Shown here: positions 1 through 4,719 of the stretch, one piece after another
Position numbering within the stretch: the first letter of the stretch is position 1
Layout of the letters: every line of letters begins with the position of its first letter
Assembly: GCA_031177795.1 (NCBI GenBank)
Contig: JAPSKG010000144.1
Span: 1 to 6,014, forward strand
Length of the DNA stretch: 6,014 bases
Direction of reading: 5' to 3'
Source: Domibacillus sp.
GTDB taxonomy: Bacteria > Bacillota > Bacilli > Bacillales > Domibacillaceae
Translations under genes and position numbers: made by a program
The notes under the pieces: generated by a model
Databases searched by the model: none
What the model saw: the letters and a program-made list of their open reading frames with translations, nothing else
What the model was told of the DNA's origin: nothing

Positions 1-576
1 TAAGCGTGCTTGGAATCGGGATTGGTTTTGGAATGAGGAATATAGCCGGCAACTTTGTGTCAGGCATTATTATTTTGTTTGAGCGGCCTGTGGAAGTAGG
101 AGAAGTGATTCAAATTGAAGAGAAAATCGGAAAAGTGGAAAAAAATCCGTTTGCGTTCGACCATTGTCCGGACCGCAAAAGAAGGCGTTTTAATTGTGCC
201 AAACCAGTATTTTATTGAACAAATCATTAAAAATCGGACGAATGCAGAAATGATGGCACAAGTAACCGTCAGTGTTGAATATGGCTCGGATACGAACCAG
301 GTAAACCAGCTTCTTCATGAAGCCGTAGAAAAAATAAGAAAAAACACAAAAGGTATTTTACCAGTTCCTGCGCCTGACATTCGATTTGTTAACCTGCGAA
401 GCAAAGCAATGGATTTTCTTGTTGAAATTCCCGTTTCTACGTTTGAATTAAAGGAACAAGTTGAAAGCCAGCTGCGCCATGCTATTATCCAGATTTTTTT
501 AGAAAACAGCATCCAGCTTGCTTCTTATGAATTTGATTCTTCTTTTTTCCCCCCATCAAACAGCAGCAAGCGTTAA
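1..576 (+). pseudogene. MscS-family mechanosensitive channel, 3' part, frameshifted
   Basis: The gene enters from the left edge, because the reading frame is open to base 1. The first segment reads as the pore-lining helix and the start of the beta domain of small-conductance mechanosensitive channels: GIGIGFGMRNIAGNFVSG, then FERPVEVGEVI. This frame runs to a TGA at 216-218. The family sequence continues in another frame: IRLRSTIVRTAKEGVLIVPN, then a C-terminal alpha/beta domain ending at TAA 574-576. The switch falls in the seven-A run at 139-145. Removing one A gives a continuous GKVEKIRLRST, exactly what the family predicts. The second frame has no convincing start of its own (only a TTG at 115 with poor spacing to AGGAG). 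Such proteins sit in the cytoplasmic membrane and relieve hypo-osmotic stress. The break may be a real mutation, an A-run slippage site or a sequencing error. The family call is secure, the status is not. Confidence 0.85.
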
Positions 577-612
577 ACTTTATTTTTTATGTTAGATAAT
601 CTGCCTTTCTTG

Positions 613-642
613 TTGTCATTTACAGCTTTCTCCTATTATACT
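613..642 (+). promoter_or_regulatory. Candidate SigA promoter
   Basis: TTGTCA (613-618) and TATACT (637-642) are separated by 18 bases, a good match to a vegetative promoter reading rightwards. A transcript would start near 649 and meet the terminator at 675-702 almost at once. It could give a very short RNA or feed yfkO by read-through. This is inferred from sequence match only. Confidence 0.4.
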
Positions 643-674
643 AAACATGTCATCTTTACACCGTTAGTACCAGC

Positions 675-706
675 AAAAAAGCAGCTCGGCGGCTGCTTTT
701 TTGTTT
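675..706 (+). terminator. Intrinsic terminator after the MscS-family gene
   Basis: A perfect 11-bp stem pairs AAAAAAGCAGC (675-685) with GCTGCTTTTTT (692-702) around a six-base loop, followed by more T. It lies about 100 bases after the channel gene stop. The A-rich left arm means it could also work on the minus strand. Confidence 0.85.
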
Positions 707-903
707 TTCCTCCACCTCTTCTGGTTTTCTGCCACTTTTAAAGCTTTATTGTAAGCTTCCTGCTGAAAAACTCCTTTAAACCTAAATTTTTTCTTTTTCA
801 TTTTTTTTGTATTATAATGACTTTCCAACCGGCCTGACTTGCGTGTAAGCACAAGATTTTTACGCCAGCCAAGAAAAAGCATGATACAAAAAGGAGAATA
901 AGT

Positions 904-1581
904 ATGAGCAATCATGAAACAAAAAAACAAGAAATACTTGATGCTTTTCAATTTAGGCATGCCACTAAAGAATTTGATCCAGGCAAAAAAATTCCAGACG
1001 AAGATTTTCGTTTTATTTTAGAGACAGGGCGGCTGTCCCCGAGTTCTGTCGGATACGAACCGTGGAAGTTTGTTGTTGTTCAAAACGAAAAACTCCGCGA
1101 AAAGCTGCGTGAAGTTTCCTGGGGAGCACAGGGCCAGCTTCCTACTGCCAGCCATTTTGTTGTTATTTTAGCCAGAACCATTAAAGACACAAAGTATGAT
1201 TCTGCTTATGTAGAAAACCAAATGCTGAACGTTAAAAAAATCCCTGAAGAAATTTTTGAACAAATGAAAATCCGTTATAAAAGTTTTCAAGAGCATGACC
1301 TTCACTTGCTGGAAAGTGAGCGTGCCATTTTTGACTGGGCAAGCAAGCAAACATACCTTGCTCTTGCGAATATGATGACGGCTGCAGCCCAGATTGGAAT
1401 TGATTCTTGTCCAATTGAAGGGTTTAATTTTGATAAAGTGCAGAATATCTTGAAGGAAGAAGGACTTCTCGAAGATGGACACCTGGCTATTTCTGCTATG
1501 GTTGCTTTTGGTTACCGGGCGAATGAACCCCGCCCTAAAACAAGAAAGCCGCTGGAAGACGTTGTACAGTGGATTAACTAA
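904..1581 (+). CDS. yfkO: YfkO-like NAD(P)H-dependent FMN nitroreductase
   Basis: This is a complete 225-residue protein of the nitroreductase superfamily: cytoplasmic, FMN-binding, usually dimeric enzymes that reduce nitro compounds or quinones with NAD(P)H. The FMN-contact motif FRHATKEFD lies at residues 17-25, followed by ETGRLSPSSVGYEPWKF (40-56), the dimer/FMN helix QTYLALANMMTAAAQIGIDS (149-168) with CPIEGF after it, and the C-terminal FGYRANEPRPKTRKP (202-216). The WASKQTYLALANMMTAAAQIG and RPKTR blocks match Bacillus YfkO as I remember it, and the length is close to that of YfkO. The ATG is preceded by AAGGAG (891-896) with 7-base spacing. It appears monocistronic and is closed by the terminator at 1602-1631. 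The true substrate cannot be read from sequence. The subfamily assignment is fairly sure. Confidence 0.92.
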   Translation: MSNHETKKQEILDAFQFRHATKEFDPGKKIPDEDFRFILETGRLSPSSVGYEPWKFVVVQNEKLREKLREVSWGAQGQLPTASHFVVILARTIKDTKYDSAYVENQMLNVKKIPEEIFEQMKIRYKSFQEHDLHLLESERAIFDWASKQTYLALANMMTAAAQIGIDSCPIEGFNFDKVQNILKEEGLLEDGHLAISAMVAFGYRANEPRPKTRKPLEDVVQWIN

Positions 1582-1601
1582 ACAGCTTTGAAAAAGCATT
1601 A

Positions 1602-1631
1602 AAAAGCGGCTTCTCTATGGAAGCCGCTTTT
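1602..1631. terminator. Bidirectional terminator between yfkO and ureH
   Basis: A 12-bp stem pairs AAAAGCGGCTTC (1602-1613) with GAAGCCGCTTTT (1620-1631) around loop TCTATG. It lies between two convergent genes and has A on the left and T on the right, so it should end transcription in both directions. It sits one base from the stop codon of the minus-strand gene. Confidence 0.92.
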
Positions 1632-1632
1632 C

Positions 1633-2253
1633 TTAAGCAAAAATTTGCGAGCCAGTCTCGAACATATAATACAGGCCGTAAAAAACGCTAATTAAAGATG
1701 TTGCTTTTATTAAAAATAAAGGAATGGCTTCACGAGATGAAACAAGAAACGGCAAACCTAAAAGTGTCGTAAACAACAACATACCCGCCACTGTCCCTGC
1801 TCCGAAAATTAAAATAAATTGAGCTGCTTCAAAACCCGTGCTGGCAGAAGCCGCTGTTAATAAAACCATTGCTGCACTTCCAGCAAGTCCATGAACCACA
1901 CCAATGAAAAATGATTTTTTATGAACATGCTGATAGTTTGTTTCTTTTGCTGCCCTGCTTTTCCAAACACCTGTTATTCCAAGATACACAAGCATTAAGC
2001 CTACAAAAAACTCAAGCACCCCCGCTAAAGTTTCCGGGATCTGCCGGCCCAGCGCCACAGCCGTCACTCCAATAACCAGCAAAGTTGCCGTATGGCCAAG
2101 CCCCCAAAAAACCCCTGCTAAAGATGACTTCGAAAGTTTCTTTGTGCGGCTGGCAATGGTTGAAACTGCAATAACGTGGTCTGGTTCTGTTGCATGCTTA
2201 ATTCCTAGTGTAAAACCAAGTAATAAAATAGATAGCAATCCGCTTTGAATCAT
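1633..2253 (-). CDS. ureH: UreH-type nickel/cobalt permease
   Basis: This is an intact 206-residue, strongly hydrophobic membrane protein with about six membrane segments (roughly residues 5-18, 45-65, 75-95, 115-135, 142-170, 178-198). The metal-transport signature HATEPDH is at residues 20-26 (HX4DH), the hallmark of the NiCoT/UreH group. Further conserved polar sites are GLGH at 51-54 and VVHG at 119-122. A short polar loop with QHVHKK (109-113 region) follows segment three. The family imports Ni2+ or Co2+. In Bacillus urease operons ureH follows ureD and supplies nickel. Here the preceding ureD is dead, so the permease has outlived its original partner. The ATG is preceded by AAGGAG, which begins directly after the ureD stop. 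Metal specificity is inferred from context. A wider NiCoT/TauE-like annotation would also be acceptable. Confidence 0.88.
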   Translation of the reverse strand: MIQSGLLSILLLGFTLGIKHATEPDHVIAVSTIASRTKKLSKSSLAGVFWGLGHTATLLVIGVTAVALGRQIPETLAGVLEFFVGLMLVYLGITGVWKSRAAKETNYQHVHKKSFFIGVVHGLAGSAAMVLLTAASASTGFEAAQFILIFGAGTVAGMLLFTTLLGLPFLVSSREAIPLFLIKATSLISVFYGLYYMFETGSQIFA

Positions 2254-2268
2254 TGATTTGTCTCCTTA

Positions 2269-2829
2269 TTAATACTTTCTTAACTGCACTGGTTCCTGGC
2301 CAGGTTTTTCCCTCATCCAGTTTGTATATGTATAGAAAATGTTTTCAATTATATGAGTTCATTTGCCGAAACTTTTACCGAGCAGCCGCTGTTTTTCAGC
2401 AGAGAATATCCGATTCGGGCTTTTCTCATATACGCTGCAAGTGAAAAATCCAGCTCCTGCTTTCATTGCTGAAAATCAGGAGAAACCATAAAAAGCGGGC
2501 AGGCGTGTGTGCAGCATTCCATCTGCATTGGTGAAACTGCTTGAAGAAATTAGGGCTTTAAAAACAAATGATCATACGTTTGCAGCACACCATTTTCGTA
2601 AATTTTCAACTTTGGCAGAATCCAATTACACCGAAAAATTTCCCCGCTTTTTGACCAGCCTGGTGTCATATTATCACTGTACAGCAGTGAAGAGCCTTTT
2701 TCCATAATAAATTGTTGTTTCTTATTTAAAGCAAGCTTCTTCATAAGCAAGCAGCGGATCTGGAAGATACGTAAATATGCTTTCTCTAGCAAGTGAAACC
2801 ATCATAATATACTGCTTTAAAGAAAAAGG
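2269..2829 (-). pseudogene. ureD: Decayed urease accessory gene ureD, 5'-truncated
   Basis: Reading the minus strand across frames gives a continuous but broken UreD C-terminal part. Segment A (2829-2725) holds LARESIFTYLPDPLLAYEEA, the UreD YLPDP motif, and ends in a frameshift at about 2724. Segment B (2723-2352) continues QQFIMEKGSSLLYSDNMTPG, then WSKSGE and YDHLFLKP. It is cut by TAA at 2552-2550, continues with THACPLFMVSPDFQQ, is cut by TGA at 2465-2463, and continues with ARIGYSLLKNSGCSVKVSAN. A second frameshift near 2350 leads to segment C (2349-2272): IENIFYTYTNWMREKPGQ, then EPVQLRKY and TAA at 2271-2269. LRKY is the usual end of UreD. The N-terminal portion, I estimate about 100 residues, is missing: the frame meets a stop at about 2843 and a neighbouring terminator lies beyond. 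UreD normally chaperones nickel insertion into urease with UreF and UreG. This copy cannot make a working protein. Confidence 0.88.
2348..2353 (-). promoter_or_regulatory. Possible -10 box for ureH inside the ureD remnant
   Basis: The minus strand reads a perfect TATAAT at 2353-2348, spanning the second ureD frameshift. It would start a transcript about 90 bases before ureH. No good -35 hexamer is seen at 16-18 bases (only A/T-rich sequence), so this is a weak call based on one hexamer. Confidence 0.25.
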
Positions 2830-2852
2830 GAAACTTTTTTAAAACAGAAAAA

Positions 2853-2875
2853 AAGAAGCGTTTTTTCCGCTTCTT
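2853..2875 (-). terminator. Terminator after the HesB-like gene
   Basis: On the minus strand AAGAAGCG and CGCTTCTT form an 8-bp stem around a 7-base A-rich loop, followed by a T tract. The stem begins at the stop codon of the HesB-like gene. It separates that gene from the ureD remnant and ureH, so ureH needs read-through or its own promoter. Confidence 0.88.
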
Positions 2876-3185
2876 ACGCTTTTTCTACTTTTAAATCATA
2901 CCGGTAAATTTCTTCTGCTGAAGTTAGTTTATAGCCCATTGCGGGGTTGAAATCGAGCGAAATGCTTTCATGCAGATTTTCCTGGCTTTTTTTTGATACA
3001 AGGAGCGGAATGCCTTCAACAATAAATAAATCATCGTTTGGCCTTTTTTCATCAATTTCCAAACGATGCTCTGATGCAATCGAACAGCTTCCAATAAAAA
3101 CTGATTCAATTCGCAAACCCTGGCCAGGTTCGTAATGGTATTTTTTTAATTCTGAAACAGCGGCTGGCTTCACATTTATTTTCAT
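2874..3185 (-). CDS. HesB/YqkB-like iron-sulfur biosynthesis family protein
   Basis: This is a small 103-residue cytoplasmic protein with the general order of the HesB/IscA-like fold as seen in Bacillus YqkB. It starts with an N-terminal MKINVKPAAVSELKKY, followed by PGQGLRIESVFIGSCS (residues 20-35), a central EGIPLLVSKKS strand pair (57-67), and a C-terminal LDFNPAMGYKLTSAEEIY stretch (77-94). It has only one cysteine (C34) and lacks the three-cysteine set of true A-type Fe-S carriers, so Fe-S transfer should not be assumed. The ATG has GGGAGG-type binding sequence 7 bases upstream (3193-3198). It lies alone between the ptsH terminator (3225-3253) and its own terminator. I see no clear promoter in the short upstream gap. 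The fold call is moderately sure and the function unknown. Confidence 0.72.
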   Translation of the reverse strand: MKINVKPAAVSELKKYHYEPGQGLRIESVFIGSCSIASEHRLEIDEKRPNDDLFIVEGIPLLVSKKSQENLHESISLDFNPAMGYKLTSAEEIYRYDLKVEKA

Positions 3186-3224
3186 ATTTAATCCCTCCGC
3201 TTTTCTTTTTCCCTAAAAACAGAA

Positions 3225-3253
3225 AAAATCACCGAAATACATCCGGTGATTTT
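3225..3253 (-). terminator. ptsH terminator
   Basis: On the minus strand AAAATCACCG pairs with CGGTGATTTT (10 bp) around a 9-base loop, followed directly by T residues to about 3223. It begins about 11 bases after the ptsH stop. Confidence 0.92.
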
Positions 3254-3264
3254 AAAAAGACGAA

Positions 3265-3531
3265 TTATTCGCCAAGTCCTTGTGATTTGATTGTTTCTCC
3301 AAGAGCAGCAACTGCTTCATCAGCATCGGCACCCTCAGCAGCAATTTTCACAGAAGCACCTTTTGGAATACCAAGTGACATAACGCCCATGATTGATTTT
3401 AAGTTTACGCTTTTGCCGTTATAGTCAAGTGTTACATCTGAACTGAATTTAGATGCTGTTTGCACAAGAACTGTAGCTGGACGAGCATGAATTCCTGTTT
3501 CGTCAGTAATTGTAAATGTTTTTTCTGCCAT
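3265..3531 (-). CDS. ptsH: HPr phosphocarrier protein of the PTS
   Basis: This is a complete 88-residue HPr, the cytoplasmic protein that carries phosphate from Enzyme I to the sugar-specific EIIA proteins. The active-site motif GIHARPAT places the phosphorylated His at residue 15. KSIMGVMSLG places the regulatory Ser at residue 46, the target of HPr kinase in Gram-positive catabolite repression. His15 separates it from the paralogue Crh, which lacks it. I chose the ATG at 3531 over an in-frame upstream start at 3594. AAGGAG (3540-3545) sits 8 bases before it and the family begins MAEKTF or similar. A 63-base upstream extension would also read through the likely promoter. It has its own terminator and no ptsI follows, unlike the usual ptsHI pair. 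The upstream neighbours are a PTS permease and its catabolic enzyme, so it may serve them directly. Confidence 0.96.
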   Translation of the reverse strand: MAEKTFTITDETGIHARPATVLVQTASKFSSDVTLDYNGKSVNLKSIMGVMSLGIPKGASVKIAAEGADADEAVAALGETIKSQGLGE

Positions 3532-3565
3532 AGTAAAAACTCCTTTGTTGTTAAAATCAGTAACC

Positions 3566-3588
3566 GCTCTTATTATAAAATAAAGAGC
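3566..3588. repeat. Inverted repeat overlapping the ptsH -10 box
   Basis: GCTCTTATT (3566-3574) pairs with AATAAAGAGC (3579-3588) with a single-base bulge and a four-base loop. It lies between the mupG stop and the ptsH start. It has no T tract after it on the minus strand, so it is a weak terminator at best. It could be a regulator site or a processing hairpin. Confidence 0.45.
3572..3577 (-). promoter_or_regulatory. ptsH -10 box
   Basis: The minus strand reads TATAAT at 3577-3572, about 40 bases before the ptsH start. The region 17 bases further upstream reads TAGTAT, a poor -35, so an activator or a weak basal promoter is possible. The box lies inside the inverted repeat 3566-3588. Confidence 0.5.
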
Positions 3589-3606
3589 ATACAAATACTA
3601 CTAAAG

Positions 3607-4665
3607 TTATGATTTCCAATCAAGTAAAAATTTCTGGCCTGGCCCAATGTAAGATAAAAGCGGCAAATCTTCCTCCATTACTGTTCCCACTACATTCACT
3701 TTTTTATCAGCCGGCAAATCCCGAAGCGCAATTTGCAATTCTCCCTCATAACGCAAGTAATTTGAGTTATCAATGGTAATCGATCCTTTTTTCCGCTCGG
3801 TTGTATTCAGCGGTTTTACTGTTGCATTTTGCTTTTGAAGAAAACTCCGGGCTTCTGCAGACCGAATGCAATCTCGGGCCGGATCAAGCCGGTTTGTTTG
3901 AACCCCATAATAAAAAGGCAAGCTGATGAACGGTTTTGCTTTTAATAAAATACAGCTTTCTTGATAAGCGTGAAACTGCCGAAAAGCTCCATCGGATAAA
4001 GCAGGGTCGCCAATAAATACTTTTTGTGTGTATAGCTCTTGCATTAGTTCAAGCGCAGAAACAAAAGGTAAGGCAGTGCGGTGCTTTTCAAGCGTTGGCA
4101 GCCCCTGAAAAAGCGGGCCCCGTTTTTGGCTGTCTCCCGGCACAAAAGCCATGACTGTGATTCCAAGGGAGCGAAGCCAATTGTTTTTTTCTTTTAAATA
4201 CTTTGTGCCAAGCCCTGTTTCCGGTCTTGGATAATAATTATGCCAGGCTTCCAAATTGTCCGGGTTTGCTCCATATTGAAGAACTTCGCTAAATTCCTTT
4301 TTCGTTAAGGTGCTGGCATTTAACGCTATTTTCATTTTGTTTGATAGCCGCGCTATTTCCCCGGGCGCAATGCCGTAATCAACCCGGAGACCTGTTATCC
4401 CCAGACTTGTCAGGCATTCTGCTTGTTCAAACGAACTGCCAATTAAACTTAATGATGAAGGAGAAACATCCACTACCAGCTCTAGTTTTATTTCCCGGGC
4501 TATTCCAGCCAGTGTTTCAACCCTTTTCCGCAATTGGGAGCTATCATCTTCTGGAATATGAAGAGACGTAAAAACAGAGGTAAACCCGCTTGTTTTTGCT
4601 TTCTCCATATAAGCCCTTTCGTCTTTTCCTATTGTTTTATTTAAATAAACAGAAATTCCAAACAC
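3607..4665 (-). CDS. mupG: MupG, 6-phospho-N-acetylmuramidase (DUF871 family)
   Basis: This complete 352-residue protein belongs to the MupG/DUF871 family: an N-terminal TIM-type barrel plus a C-terminal cyclophilin-like domain. MupG is known from Staphylococcus aureus to cleave MurNAc-6-phosphate-GlcNAc in the cytoplasm during cell-wall turnover. Visible landmarks are LRVDYG (93-98), NAST (116-119), HNYYPRPETGL (142-152), VPGD (175-178) followed by KRGPLFQGLPTLEKHR (181-196), IGD (218-220), and a C-terminal block from SITIDNSNYLRYEGELQI (295-312) to NVVG (324-327). The start is a GTG at 4665, supported by GGGAGG (4674-4679) 8 bases upstream. No better ATG is near, and the family begins with this MFGISVYL-like strand. 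It lies 54 bases downstream of murP on the same strand, so the two are probably cotranscribed, with a hairpin between them. Confidence 0.93.
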   Translation of the reverse strand: MFGISVYLNKTIGKDERAYMEKAKTSGFTSVFTSLHIPEDDSSQLRKRVETLAGIAREIKLELVVDVSPSSLSLIGSSFEQAECLTSLGITGLRVDYGIAPGEIARLSNKMKIALNASTLTKKEFSEVLQYGANPDNLEAWHNYYPRPETGLGTKYLKEKNNWLRSLGITVMAFVPGDSQKRGPLFQGLPTLEKHRTALPFVSALELMQELYTQKVFIGDPALSDGAFRQFHAYQESCILLKAKPFISLPFYYGVQTNRLDPARDCIRSAEARSFLQKQNATVKPLNTTERKKGSITIDNSNYLRYEGELQIALRDLPADKKVNVVGTVMEEDLPLLSYIGPGQKFLLDWKS

Positions 4666-4673
4666 TCCGTTTT

Positions 4674-4679
4674 CCTCCC
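4674..4679 (-). promoter_or_regulatory. Ribosome binding site fixing the mupG GTG start
   Basis: The minus strand reads GGGAGG followed by 8 bases and GTG. The next in-frame ATG is at residue 20 and would remove the first barrel strand, so the GTG start is preferred. Confidence 0.8.
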
Positions 4680-4689
4680 ATACAGAAAA

Positions 4690-4710
4690 CCGCAGAACGT
4701 TTTTCTGCGG
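4690..4710 (-). terminator. Hairpin between murP and mupG, possible partial terminator
   Basis: The minus strand forms an 8-bp perfect stem, CCGCAGAA with TTCTGCGG, around a 5-base loop, followed by TTTTCTGT. The T tract is short and interrupted, so it may stop only part of the transcripts or protect the upstream murP message. The mupG ribosome binding site follows within about 10 bases. Confidence 0.6.
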
Positions 4711-4719
4711 TGCCGTTTG

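Larger units (their letters stand above)
577..903. other. Non-coding stretch between channel gene and yfkO
   Basis: This 327-base stretch contains no gene I can support. It holds the candidate promoter at 613-642, the terminator at 675-702, and a TATAAT at 813-818 that could be the -10 box for yfkO. That box has only a poor T-rich -35 region and would give a leader of roughly 80 bases. The yfkO ribosome binding site AAGGAG is at 891-896. Confidence 0.6.

Noticed and set aside
115..576. Second half of the channel gene as an independent complete gene
   Set aside because: The only start is a TTG with badly placed AGGAG, and it begins inside the beta domain. It is the shifted remainder of the same gene.
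841..858. Imperfect inverted repeat CTTGCGTG...CACAAG upstream of yfkO as an operator
   Set aside because: The arms match only with a bulge and are short. Nothing distinguishes it from chance.
664..960. Minus-strand open frame of 98 codons, with a lysine-rich 45-residue inner part starting at 801
   Set aside because: Its last codons lie within the terminator stem 675-702, its 5' part overlaps the start of yfkO, it has no ribosome binding site, and the composition looks like random translation of A/T-rich DNA.
2295..2304. Perfect palindrome CCTGGCCAGG, repeated at 3119-3128
   Set aside because: Both copies encode Pro-Gly-Gln on the minus strand, in ureD and in the HesB-like gene. The repeat is explained by codons, and a regulatory role is not needed.
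2253..2707. Two plus-strand open frames (2253-2444 and 2507-2707)
   Set aside because: They are antisense to the ureD remnant, show no family features and have no convincing ribosome binding sites.
2550..2792. Minus-strand 80-codon frame taken as a separate small gene
   Set aside because: Its start region is out of frame with YLPDP and its later part is clearly UreD. It is one segment of the pseudogene, not an independent gene.
3532..3594. Upstream in-frame start giving a 109-residue HPr
   Set aside because: The extra 21 residues are not part of HPr and would cover the -10 box and ribosome binding site. The start at 3531 has AAGGAG at good spacing.
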